A DNA stretch of 14,225 nucleotides from Methanobacteriota archaeon (GTDB lineage Archaea; Thermoplasmatota; Poseidoniia; Poseidoniales; Poseidoniaceae), in assembly GCA_029979405.1 (NCBI GenBank), contig JAPOHM010000015.1, positions 1-14,225 on the forward strand, given 5' to 3'. Within the stretch, counting starts at the first letter, position 1. Every line of letters begins with the position of its first letter. This document shows, one piece after another, positions 1 through 8,096 of the stretch. The position numbers and the translations under genes were made by a program. The notes under the pieces were generated by a model, which was not told the origin of the DNA, searched no databases, and saw only the letters and a list, made by a program, of their open reading frames with translations.

Positions 1-1
1 C

Positions 2-706
2 AACAATAATTATACCGTTACTAAAGGTGTAAATCAACTCTGTTTAGACGGTTTGTCAGGTGACAACATGGTATGGGCATCAGAACTACAATTTTCGATA
101 GATAATCATACATTTGTAAGCGGTTATGAAGCGTCTCGTTTCGTTTCAATCCCTCAGGCCGGAATAATCCTTGATTCGGCTGAATCATTATTCCCATTCT
201 CTGTAATGGGTTCAAATTACAACGGGACTTGCGAAGATATTGGAGTCGTAACTCCTCCCTCCACAATAGTAAACAATACTACGATTTGGGACATGAGAGT
301 TTTACAATTTGCAGAATACAATGAAGCAGGAACTATCCTACTACTTGTAGAGCCAAATACCGAGATATCAGTGTGCTCAGATGATTATTTACCAGAAGTA
401 TATCACGTTCGTGAAGGACCTGAATTGTTATTGATGAAAGATGGTAATCTATCTCACGATTGGATTGGAAATGTAATAGTTGAAAATGATTCAATTGTGA
501 TAAATAATCCAACTGATGACAATTTAACGATAAACATAGAATTCGATGGAAATGGAGAACAGTGGCAAATTTCAAACACGATTGTAATTCCTTCAAACTC
601 TACTGAGGACATATCTGCAATCGCTCCTGAAACAGGTACGTCATTTGTTTGGCTTGAATTAGATGAAGGAGATGTAATACTTCATTTGGTAAACCATGAG
701 GTGTGA
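2..706 (+). CDS. Hypothetical sequon-rich, probably exported protein (5' end outside the window)
   Basis: The frame is open from the window edge to the TGA at 704-706, so the true start lies upstream. A TTG at 53 is a possible start but has no convincing support, because the 17 codons before it are also open and similar in composition. The visible part is acidic, rich in Asn, Ile, Val and Ser, and reads like beta-sandwich segments; there is no transmembrane helix and no C-terminal anchor. It carries many N-x-S/T sequons (NYT, NHT, NGT, NNT/NTT, NLS, NDS, NLT, NST), which in archaea suggests an N-glycosylated, surface-exposed or secreted protein. That location is inferred, since a signal peptide would be outside the window. 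I do not recognise a family. The stop overlaps the start region of panE, so the two are probably co-transcribed although no functional link is evident. Confidence 0.7.
   Translation, partial: NNNYTVTKGVNQLCLDGLSGDNMVWASELQFSIDNHTFVSGYEASRFVSIPQAGIILDSAESLFPFSVMGSNYNGTCEDIGVVTPPSTIVNNTTIWDMRVLQFAEYNEAGTILLLVEPNTEISVCSDDYLPEVYHVREGPELLLMKDGNLSHDWIGNVIVENDSIVINNPTDDNLTINIEFDGNGEQWQISNTIVIPSNSTEDISAIAPETGTSFVWLELDEGDVILHLVNHEV
698..703 (+). promoter_or_regulatory. Shine-Dalgarno site for panE
   Basis: GAGGTG matches the core of the AGGAGGTGAT complement of the 16S 3' end and lies 5 nt before the ATG at 709. It supports ATG 709 over the in-frame GTG at 703, which lies inside the site itself. Confidence 0.6.
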
Positions 707-708
707 TA

Positions 709-1599
709 ATGAGGATCGCTGTAATAGGCGGAGGAGCTATTGGAAGCCTTATTGCTGCGAAACTCGTCGAAGATGGAAATGAAGTTTTGATTCATGCTAG
801 AGGCCAGCATGGCGCCGAGATGGCTTTGAATGGCTTACATATTACTGGAATCTGGAATAGAATAATTTCTCCTGATGAGTGGTTTGTGAGTTTGGATGAA
901 ATAGAGAAACCACCAGAATTGGAAAACTATTACGACCAAGCAATCATTACTGGAAAATCAAAAGATACTTCCAATCTCTGTAAAATCGCTAATTTTTTTA
1001 CTAAAGGGCCTGTTCTATCCCTTCAAAATGGAATAGGTAATTTAGAAATCCTTCACGATTACTTTTTCGAGAAATCTGCAGTTGGGGTTACTACAAACGC
1101 GGTTACTAAAATTGAGCCTGGTAAGATTATTTGGGTCTCAAAAGGAAAACTGGAAATCTCAGGAAATGCGGGTCAGGAATTCGTTTCATCACTCAATTGC
1201 CTTTCTCCTGAATTCTTCGTAAAGCCGGATGAAATCTTGTGGAACAAACTTCTAATCAATGTTGCAATAAATCCGATAGCAGCAATGTGTGGAGTAAGAA
1301 ACGGTGAACTAGCAAAAGAACCGTTATTGTCCCAATGTGAATCAATAATGTTAGAAGCAGCAAATATTGCACGCCTGTCAGGTGTAATGGTGGCAAATGA
1401 CATCCAATTAATCGAAAACTTGCACAAGGTTATTTCAGATACTTCGGAAAACATATGTTCAATGTTATCTGATGTAAAATCCGGGAAAGACACTGAAATC
1501 GATTTCTTATGCGGCCAAGTAGTTCTACGTGGCGAAAAGTTAGGTGTTCCAACACCATTAAATTCTATGCTCCTTAGTCAAATAAAATCTCTCAAATGA
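709..1599 (+). CDS. panE: 2-dehydropantoate 2-reductase (ketopantoate reductase)
   Basis: Reduces 2-dehydropantoate to pantoate with NAD(P)H in the cytoplasm, on the route to pantothenate and coenzyme A. The 296-residue protein has an N-terminal Rossmann fold with GGGAIG at 7-12. Known family signatures follow: K83 in a GKSKDT segment, LQNGIGN at 105-111 (N107), GVTTNAVTKIEPG at 126-138, the catalytic-lysine segment WNKLLINVAINPI (K180, N184, N188), and SMLSDVKSGKDTEID at 251-265, whose E263 matches the conserved substrate-binding Glu. GVPTPLN at 279-285 is typical of the C-terminal helical domain. Length matches the family (about 290-310). ATG 709 is chosen because MRIAVIGGG is the usual N-terminus and a Shine-Dalgarno site precedes it; GTG 703 would add two residues. 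The 3' end overlaps the convergent nadB by 8 bp. ApbA/PanE paralogues of unknown substrate exist, so the exact substrate is inferred. Confidence 0.9.
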   Translation: MRIAVIGGGAIGSLIAAKLVEDGNEVLIHARGQHGAEMALNGLHITGIWNRIISPDEWFVSLDEIEKPPELENYYDQAIITGKSKDTSNLCKIANFFTKGPVLSLQNGIGNLEILHDYFFEKSAVGVTTNAVTKIEPGKIIWVSKGKLEISGNAGQEFVSSLNCLSPEFFVKPDEILWNKLLINVAINPIAAMCGVRNGELAKEPLLSQCESIMLEAANIARLSGVMVANDIQLIENLHKVISDTSENICSMLSDVKSGKDTEIDFLCGQVVLRGEKLGVPTPLNSMLLSQIKSLK

Positions 1600-3172
1600 G
1601 GTCTATATTGTAGTGCAAGCCCTTGTTTTCTTTTCGCAACAGTGCGTCTTCAGTGATGTGGGTTGCAACAAGAACTAGGTTTCTTATCTCCACAAGTTCT
1701 CTTGTTGGAATGCTTGTTCTCCAGATCAAGTCAACTTCTTTTGTCAATAATCCAAGCATTCTTTTTGCTCTTTCTAATCGACTGAATGATCTCACTATTC
1801 CCACATCATGAGTCATGGTTTTTCTCAGGGTTTCCAAATCTCTTACCAGCGGAGCATGTTCAATCAATTCTTGCATCCCATCCGCTCTCCACTTGGGGAT
1901 ATCTTCAGTTGAATCGATTACATTTTCTATAAAATGTAGGGCTGCTCTATTGGCAAATACTACGGCTTCGATTAGGCTATTTGATGCAAGTCTATTTGCT
2001 CCATGCATTCCTGTACAGGCGACTTCTCCAATTCCGTATAATCCAGGAATGGATTCATCGTTCTCCATCATTACTTGGCCTTGTATGTTTACCTTCAATC
2101 CGCCAACCATGTAGTGAGCGGCTGGTGCTACTGGAAGTGGGTCGTCTCCCAATGATAACCCAAATTTATTAAGTCGATTTTCAATTGTAGGGAAGTTGCT
2201 TAATAGCATATCTTTCGATAGATGGTCAGTGACCAACCACACGTTTTTCGCACCGGTTATTTTCATTCTTTGGTCACAAGAACGTGCGACTACATCTCTT
2301 GTAGCCAAACTTCCAAGTTTTGAATATCTCAAAGTAAATGAATAATTTTCTGGGTTCCCACCTTTGTTTTTGTACTCTTCTAATCCTTCATCATCAAGTA
2401 TGATTCCGCCCTCTCCCCTCAGGGCTTCAGTAATCAGAAACGGCTTTTCGTTACCGGCCATCAATGCTGTGGGATGAAATTGGAAAAACGCCATGTCCTT
2501 GCTACATGCACCAGCACGAACCGCCATAGCGAGCCCATCTCCACTTGCAACTTTTGGATTAGTTGTCTTTTCCCATAGTTGTCCGCAACCACCAGTTGCT
2601 ATCAAGACAGCATCTGCATAAAGTGATATCATATTTCCTAATTCCAAATCGAGACACCAAATACCTTTGATTCCATCCTTTGGATTTCCATGTGTTCTTT
2701 GAATCAAGTCTACTCCGAGGCAATATTCCTTAATCTCAATATTTGATTTATTCAAAACTGAATTTGTAAGGGCTCTTTCGATTTCAGCCCCAGTTGCATC
2801 TTTAGCATGTAAAATACGTCGTGCTGAATGGCCACCTTCTTTCACGAGATGATATTCTTCTCCTTCTTTTTGGAAATCCACCCCGTATGAAAGTAAGTCC
2901 CTGATTCTATCCCCTGCCTCCTCTACAACACATCTCACAACAGATTCATCACAAATTCCATCTCCCGATGAGAGTGTATCATTGATGTGTAATTCCATTC
3001 CTGGGCCATCGGTTTTGTCTAATATCCCAGCAATGCCGCCTTGCGCCCAATTAGTGGATGAATCTACTGACCTTTCTTTGGTAATAATAGTCACATCATG
3101 GCCTGCTTCACTAAGCTTCAACGCAGCAAAAAGGCCGGCAATGCCACTTCCAATTATGACGACTTTTGACAT
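1592..3172 (-). CDS. nadB: L-aspartate oxidase
   Basis: FAD enzyme that oxidises L-aspartate to iminoaspartate, which quinolinate synthase (NadA) then uses in de novo NAD synthesis. It belongs to the succinate dehydrogenase/fumarate reductase flavoprotein family. The 526 residues (E. coli NadB about 540) show the FAD site GSGIAG at 8-13, the NadB signature STNWAQGGIAG at 39-49, HSARRILHAKDATG at 115-128, ATGGCGQLW at 192-200, FQFHPTAL at 230-237 (H233), LATRDVVAR at 289-297 (R292), H353 in AAHYMVGG, and GANRLASNSL at 391-400 (R394). The C-terminal helical domain is present. STNWAQGG and the HYMVGG segment favour NadB over the fumarate reductase or succinate dehydrogenase flavoprotein, and no iron-sulphur subunit lies nearby. 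nadA and nadC are not in the window. It is divergent from the membrane-protein gene and convergent with panE. Confidence 0.95.
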   Translation of the reverse strand: MSKVVIIGSGIAGLFAALKLSEAGHDVTIITKERSVDSSTNWAQGGIAGILDKTDGPGMELHINDTLSSGDGICDESVVRCVVEEAGDRIRDLLSYGVDFQKEGEEYHLVKEGGHSARRILHAKDATGAEIERALTNSVLNKSNIEIKEYCLGVDLIQRTHGNPKDGIKGIWCLDLELGNMISLYADAVLIATGGCGQLWEKTTNPKVASGDGLAMAVRAGACSKDMAFFQFHPTALMAGNEKPFLITEALRGEGGIILDDEGLEEYKNKGGNPENYSFTLRYSKLGSLATRDVVARSCDQRMKITGAKNVWLVTDHLSKDMLLSNFPTIENRLNKFGLSLGDDPLPVAPAAHYMVGGLKVNIQGQVMMENDESIPGLYGIGEVACTGMHGANRLASNSLIEAVVFANRAALHFIENVIDSTEDIPKWRADGMQELIEHAPLVRDLETLRKTMTHDVGIVRSFSRLERAKRMLGLLTKEVDLIWRTSIPTRELVEIRNLVLVATHITEDALLRKENKGLHYNIDLI

Positions 3173-3196
3173 TATGGTCAGCCTTGCGAGAAGCCA

Positions 3197-3205
3197 TCTA
3201 TTTTC
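3197..3205 (-). promoter_or_regulatory. Possible TATA box for nadB
   Basis: On the minus strand this reads GAAAATAGA, preceded by CCTTT. Its centre is about 28 bp upstream of the nadB ATG, which fits an archaeal TATA box serving a nearly leaderless transcript. No Shine-Dalgarno match lies just before the ATG, in line with that reading. The motif is short in AT-rich DNA, so support is modest. Confidence 0.3.
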
Positions 3206-3258
3206 AAAGGTGCCTACTCTATTATTCCGACATCAATAAGTGATTGTTACCTTTCAGT

Positions 3259-4059
3259 ATGGATATGGGGCTATTGAAGAAATTCTCTGCCATTGCAGGG
3301 TTGGTGATGATAATCGCTGCAATAGCAAACGTAGAATTTGGGGCTCTCATGCAGTTAGACCCTCCTCAAAAATTAATTTTAGCAAGAGCCGCTGACCCAG
3401 GTTGTAACTCTGAGGAAATCCAAAAAGACTTAGATGACGGTAACATTAACGAATGCGTTACTTCCATCGGAGTGTGGGATGGACCTGATTTGCTATTGTT
3501 AGCAGAGGGTGGAATTCTATTCCTGTCTACCTTTTTAAGATGGCCACGTAAAGGAAGGTGGGCGATGAGAATTAGACGTTTAGCAATCGTTTCAGGAATT
3601 GTTCTTTGCGGTCTTGCAGTCGCAGATAGATTTGATAAATTACCCGGAACCTCATCTGAAGAAATAGCAATTTTACTCCCTTTCCCTGCTCCTGCAATAG
3701 CAGTTCAAATAGGAATTTTTGCGATTGGAATATTTTTGATTAGAGGTCCGAAGTATGGTATTGACTATGAAAATAATGCAAAGAAGCAATCGAAGAGAAA
3801 TCAGAATGTCACTCATCACCAATTAGATGCAGCATACGCCGCCGGTGGTTCTTTCGGAGATCTCGAGAAAAAGCGCAGGAAAAAATCGTACAAGTACAAT
3901 ACAATTGGTGATTTGTGGAAGGACCAAGGTTTGTCCCAATACGAGGATAAGTTCGAGGCGGGTTCACATGATGAATTCGCAGGAGAAAACAAGAGAACTT
4001 GTCATTTGTGTAACGGAGAAGGATGTGCGGGATGTAATCGAAAAGGATTCATCGCCTAA
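3259..4059 (+). CDS. Four-helix membrane protein with C-terminal DnaJ-like cysteine motif, unknown function
   Basis: I do not recognise the family. From ATG 3259 (266 residues) hydrophobic segments lie at about 9-31, 77-94, 107-123 and 136-161. The loop at 94-107 (RWPRKGRWAMRIRR) and everything after 161 are strongly basic, so by the positive-inside rule both termini face the cytoplasm. The first external loop (32-76) has C49 and C66, which could pair. The cytoplasmic region 162-266 is hydrophilic and basic, with a central IGDLWKDQGLSQYEDKFEAG stretch. It ends in CHLCNGEGCAGCNRKG (C248, C251, C256, C259), which resembles half of a DnaJ CxxCxGxG zinc-binding repeat. ATG 3259 is chosen over an upstream in-frame TTG at 3244; ATG 3265 is a second option. 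It is transcribed away from nadB and is probably monocistronic, since smc begins 135 bp later. Topology and zinc binding are inferences. Confidence 0.75.
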   Translation: MDMGLLKKFSAIAGLVMIIAAIANVEFGALMQLDPPQKLILARAADPGCNSEEIQKDLDDGNINECVTSIGVWDGPDLLLLAEGGILFLSTFLRWPRKGRWAMRIRRLAIVSGIVLCGLAVADRFDKLPGTSSEEIAILLPFPAPAIAVQIGIFAIGIFLIRGPKYGIDYENNAKKQSKRNQNVTHHQLDAAYAAGGSFGDLEKKRRKKSYKYNTIGDLWKDQGLSQYEDKFEAGSHDEFAGENKRTCHLCNGEGCAGCNRKGFIA

Positions 4060-4130
4060 TCGTTGTATTCGGCTTGAATTACACTATTCAATAAACGACA
4101 TCTTTCTCTTGAGATATTCGTAACCTTCAA

Positions 4131-4162
4131 GACCCCTATCGTCCCCTGAGCGATTTGAGGTC
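4131..4162. repeat. Interrupted inverted repeat upstream of smc
   Basis: Two 4 bp arms pair on each side: GACC with GGTC (outer) and ATCG with CGAT (inner), separated by small asymmetric interruptions and a 9 nt loop. It lies in the 135 bp gap before smc and could be an operator or part of a leader structure. The arms are short and chance occurrence is quite possible. I see no convincing TATA box or T-rich terminator in this gap, apart from a pyrimidine-rich run near 4099-4109. Confidence 0.2.
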
Positions 4163-4194
4163 AAGAGCGTAGTATCTTGATTTGAGGGATAGGG

Positions 4195-7100
4195 ATGTAT
4201 CTAAAACAATTAGAAGTGGAAAACTTCAAGTCGTTCAAAGGCGAAGCTGTGATACCGTTCGATAGAGGTTTCACAGCAATAACTGGGCCAAATGGTTCTG
4301 GGAAATCGAATTGTGGCGACGCAATCCAATTCGTCCTTGGTGCACGTTCTTCCAAGGTTTTGAGGGCTCAAAATTCAAAAGATTTGATCTTTAATGGAGG
4401 CAAATCCAACAGGCCGGCAAGAAATGCAAAAGTGACATTGGTTTTTGCGAATCCACTATTGTCTAATGGTAGAAGAAGACTTCAAATCGATTCAGACGAA
4501 GTTAGAATGACACGTGAGGTCCGCTTGACAAAATCAAACAATGTAAACTCGACATATTTGCTAAATGGAGAAGAAACCAACCAAAAGGCATTCCATAGAT
4601 TACTCGGGCAAGCAAACGCGAGACCAGATGGCTACAATATCGTTCTACAGGGCGATGTGACCCGATTATCTTCAATGACTTCAGTAGAAAGAAGAAAGGT
4701 CTTGGACTCTGTAGCAGGTGTAACTTCTTATGATGACGAAATCAAAAAAGCTGATAAGCAGAGGCTACAAGTTGAAGATTTCATAGAAAGGATATCACTC
4801 GTGGAGGAAGAACAGAAAGTTAGGCTGAAAACTCTTGAATCAGAAAAGAAGGTTGCTGAGCAGGCAAAGTCAACAAAAGAGGCGTTCGATGAAGCAAATA
4901 TCGTGCTCTATCAAACAAAATATCTGACTTCTAAAGGTGAAATAGAATTCCAAATAAATGAAAGAACGCGTTTACTTTCGGAGGCGACTTTGCTAGATGA
5001 ATCAGTTACGAGTGCCGAGAAAGAATTGCTTGCTTTAGATGATAAAATCGGAGAATTACAAACTCAAATAGATGCGGTCATGGGAGGGGAGAATTCAGGA
5101 TTAACTGAAGAAATTAGGCAATTGCAATTGTCAATAGACCGAAATAGCGACAAAATCGAGACTGCTGAAAATGCAGATGTGTTTGCAAACGAACAACTCG
5201 AGGAGCTCGAGGAGAAGATAGGTGATGCAAAAAATGATCTAAATCAACATATAGAGTCATTAAAATCTGCAAAAGGTGATTTGGAAGAGAGTCTTGCTAT
5301 TTTGAAGTCCCTAGAGGAAGAGGAAGAATCGATTAGGGAATCTTTGGAATCATCAGGTTCTGAAACGGCAAAATTGTCCAAAGCCGTTAGTGAGGCAAAA
5401 GCCTTCTTCGAAAAATGTCAAACTGCGCTCCATGAAGCAAATCTTGAGGTTGAAAAAATCTCAAATGAAGCGGAAATCATCGCAAAGCAATTGTCAGAAG
5501 CTGAAGAGGAAGAAGCAGATGCTCAACTCAATCTTGATGACATAGAATTACAGATAGAGGATTATGGTGGGTCGGCAGGAACTACCGACCGAACCAAACT
5601 CGCTGAAGACTTGATTGCAGCACAATCCGCAGAAAAGAAGCTACTTGAAGAAGCAAATGCGGTAGAAAGGAAATTCAAGCAAGCGAATAGGGACTTATCC
5701 GATGCAAGAATCGAATTGGAGAAAAAGTCTGGCAATAATGGTATGGCTCCTGGGGCTGCAGCGGTTATGGCTGCAAGAGATAGAGGGGATTTATCCGGCA
5801 TATTGGGGACAATTGGGGAGTTATGTGCCCCAAGAGACCAATCGCATGAGGATGCACTTGTTACAGCGGTAGGAAATGGAATGAATTCAGTTGTTGTTGA
5901 AAACGACCAAATCGCCGTAGAAGCAATGGCTTATCTAAGGAACAATAAACTCGGCCGTGCAACGTTTTTGCCACTCAACAAAATCCAATCAAACAGAGCA
6001 TCAGGTAAGGCCACAATGGTTTCAAGAAAACCAGGAGTTCTCGGGTTTGCCCATGAATTGTTAGATTACGATCCTAGAATATCAACAGCGGTTGCCTATG
6101 CTCTTAGAAACACCCTTGTTGTAGACAACATGAATACTGCAAGGTCGCTAATGGGCGGAGTTCGTCTCGTTACATTACGCGGAGAGGTTACAGAACCCGG
6201 TGGCGCAATGGTTGGTGGGGCCAAGCAGAAGATGAAGACCGGTTTTGGAGGAAAGATCCAGGGGGCAAACGAAGTTGAGAAATTGGTAGGCGAAGTTAAC
6301 CGATTATCTCTGTTATCCGAAACAGTAAGTGCCGCTCTAAGGGAAGCTAGAACCCAACAAAGCGAAATAAGAGGCAAAATCAATGCTTTAGCCAACAACG
6401 ACGAATCACAAAAATTAGGACTACTGAAAGGAGAATTGGAAGGTGCAAAGAAAGTTCTCGTCAAGGCTAAAGGGAAATCTAATCAATTGCGAAATAGGTT
6501 GGATGATTTAGATTCTCAGCACGCAATGAAACAGTCTGCTTATGAAGTTTGTAAAAAGCAGTTAATTGAAGCCGAGTCTGCTAAAGAACAAGCAGAATTA
6601 GAACTTACAAACTCATCACCGGAGTCGATCCAAAAGCAATTATTCGAAGCTCAATCAAAGAGAATGGAGGCTGAAGGAATTGCAAACAAAGCATCTATTT
6701 TGATAGAAAGTGGTGACGATAAGACAAAAATGCTCAATTCTATGCTCGATTCAATTACAGCAAGAGCAGATGAAATACAAGGTGACATGGCAGGAAGAGA
6801 ACTGTTGATAAAAACCTGCAGAGAGTCTATAGAAATAGATACTAAGAAACTGGAAGAGAAGGAAGAAGAATTCTCGAGCCTACTCGCTGAACACAAAGGA
6901 TTAGACGTTGAGAGAAATGAATTAATTGACGAAAGAGCAGAACTTCGTGCTAAAACCAATTCAAGTGTAAGCGAGGCTATCAATAAAAGAAGTCTCGCCG
7001 ATGATGTTACACGCAGTATAGCGATTAAGGAACAAGCCCTCGTTGAAATATTGGCTGAAATGGCCGAGGAAGATATTCCGGTTGTCGATGATGACGCAGA

Positions 7101-8094
7101 ACTTCCAAATATTTCAGATGCTGAAAGAGCAATGACCAAATTAAGGAAGAAATTAGATTCTTTTGGAGATTTCAATATGCTTGCAATCGAGCAATATGAT
7201 GCTTGTAAAGAAAGATTGGATGAGATGAAGGATGACTTCAAAACACTGCAAGCCAGAAGAAAGAAATTAATCGACATTGCAGAGAAACTCGAATCTCAAA
7301 GAAAGGCAAGATTAGTAGCAACATTGAGAGAAGTTAATGAAAACTTCAAGGTTGTCTATAACAGACTTTCAAATGGCGGTAGAGGTGAATTATTCCTTGA
7401 AAATCCAGACGAACCATTCAAAGGCGGTCTTGATATGTGGGCTCAGCCACGTGGTAAATCGAATAAGTCAAGATTGCAAGCGCTCTCAGGCGGGGAGAAA
7501 TCAATGGCATCATTGTCACTCATTTTCGCCATACAGGACCACGATCCGAGTCCTTTCTACTACTTTGACGAAGTAGACCAGAACCTGGATGTACCTAATT
7601 CAAAATTAATCGCTAAGGAATGCCGTAATAGAAGCGAGGCCGCACAGTTCATTATGGTGACTTTGAGAAAAGTATCTCTTGAGTTAGCCGACCACCATAT
7701 AGGTATCACACACGGTGGAGATGGATGTTCAAGAAGAATTGTAGATTTCGATAGGGCACGTGCAATCGAATTAGGAGAGCAAGCAGAGAAAGAAGCATCT
7801 GAAGCAGCCGACAAGAACCACTCACGTATTGAAGAAGCAAGGGCTATGGAAGTCGATATGCCTGAGGTTCCCGAACCTCTACCTGCTCCTAAAAGTCTAG
7901 GGGGTCTGCTTAAGCATATCAAAGAGGAAGAAACCGAAATGGATGATGAATCCGAAAATGCGTTCGCATCTTTGGCAGAAAGGGCAGAAGAATTGTCTGA
8001 AGATATTCAAGAAAGACAGGACATAGTATCACAACTACTAGAAGATGATGTGGAAGTAGAATTAGAAGAAATCGAGGAAGATAAGGAGGTTTAG
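4195..8094 (+). CDS. smc: Chromosome segregation protein SMC (condensin ATPase) with long acidic C-terminal tail
   Basis: ATPase core of the SMC-ScpA-ScpB condensin, which organises and helps segregate the chromosome. In order: N-terminal head with Walker A GPNGSGKSN at 31-39 (K37) and Q-loop glutamine Q152 (VLQGDV); coiled coil about 165-510; a Gly/Ala-rich linker; hinge about 530-680, including SGILGTIGELC and EPGGAMVGG; returning coiled coil about 690-1035; C-terminal head with signature LSGGEK at 1097-1102 and Walker B ending FDE (D1125, E1126). The later VTLRK segment resembles archaeal SMCs (ITLRD in Pyrococcus, from memory). The family is usually about 1170-1190 residues. The extra length here is mostly a tail after about 1187, with a Pro-rich linker and then strongly acidic segments. 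A GAGG at 4184-4187 may help initiation. scpA follows after 2 bp. Rad50 is excluded because there is a globular hinge rather than a CxxC zinc hook. Confidence 0.97.
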   Translation: MYLKQLEVENFKSFKGEAVIPFDRGFTAITGPNGSGKSNCGDAIQFVLGARSSKVLRAQNSKDLIFNGGKSNRPARNAKVTLVFANPLLSNGRRRLQIDSDEVRMTREVRLTKSNNVNSTYLLNGEETNQKAFHRLLGQANARPDGYNIVLQGDVTRLSSMTSVERRKVLDSVAGVTSYDDEIKKADKQRLQVEDFIERISLVEEEQKVRLKTLESEKKVAEQAKSTKEAFDEANIVLYQTKYLTSKGEIEFQINERTRLLSEATLLDESVTSAEKELLALDDKIGELQTQIDAVMGGENSGLTEEIRQLQLSIDRNSDKIETAENADVFANEQLEELEEKIGDAKNDLNQHIESLKSAKGDLEESLAILKSLEEEEESIRESLESSGSETAKLSKAVSEAKAFFEKCQTALHEANLEVEKISNEAEIIAKQLSEAEEEEADAQLNLDDIELQIEDYGGSAGTTDRTKLAEDLIAAQSAEKKLLEEANAVERKFKQANRDLSDARIELEKKSGNNGMAPGAAAVMAARDRGDLSGILGTIGELCAPRDQSHEDALVTAVGNGMNSVVVENDQIAVEAMAYLRNNKLGRATFLPLNKIQSNRASGKATMVSRKPGVLGFAHELLDYDPRISTAVAYALRNTLVVDNMNTARSLMGGVRLVTLRGEVTEPGGAMVGGAKQKMKTGFGGKIQGANEVEKLVGEVNRLSLLSETVSAALREARTQQSEIRGKINALANNDESQKLGLLKGELEGAKKVLVKAKGKSNQLRNRLDDLDSQHAMKQSAYEVCKKQLIEAESAKEQAELELTNSSPESIQKQLFEAQSKRMEAEGIANKASILIESGDDKTKMLNSMLDSITARADEIQGDMAGRELLIKTCRESIEIDTKKLEEKEEEFSSLLAEHKGLDVERNELIDERAELRAKTNSSVSEAINKRSLADDVTRSIAIKEQALVEILAEMAEEDIPVVDDDAELPNISDAERAMTKLRKKLDSFGDFNMLAIEQYDACKERLDEMKDDFKTLQARRKKLIDIAEKLESQRKARLVATLREVNENFKVVYNRLSNGGRGELFLENPDEPFKGGLDMWAQPRGKSNKSRLQALSGGEKSMASLSLIFAIQDHDPSPFYYFDEVDQNLDVPNSKLIAKECRNRSEAAQFIMVTLRKVSLELADHHIGITHGGDGCSRRIVDFDRARAIELGEQAEKEASEAADKNHSRIEEARAMEVDMPEVPEPLPAPKSLGGLLKHIKEEETEMDDESENAFASLAERAEELSEDIQERQDIVSQLLEDDVEVELEEIEEDKEV
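8083..8090 (+). promoter_or_regulatory. Strong Shine-Dalgarno site for scpA
   Basis: AAGGAGGT, an essentially full-length match to the complement of the 16S 3' end, lies inside the last codons of smc and 6 nt before the TTG at 8097. It decides the unusual TTG start of scpA and implies translational coupling to smc. Confidence 0.75.
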
Positions 8095-8096
8095 AA

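Noticed and set aside
1815..2114. Plus-strand frame opposite nadB
   Set aside because: nadB is well supported on the other strand with all family motifs. The plus-strand frame has no recognisable domain.
3827..4123. Overlapping +1 frame running past the end of the membrane-protein gene
   Set aside because: No Shine-Dalgarno site or motif, and it overlaps the conserved-looking Cys-rich tail. Its extension beyond 4059 looks like non-coding sequence.
6651..7277. Long antisense reading frame (208 codons) inside smc
   Set aside because: Its translation is Ser/Leu-rich low complexity, which is what the complement of Glu/Lys-rich coiled-coil codons gives. No family resemblance or start signal.
4195..8094. 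Rad50 or another SMC-like ATPase instead of SMC
   Set aside because: The central region is a globular SMC hinge with GILG and PGGAMVGG segments, not a CxxC zinc hook, and scpA and scpB follow.
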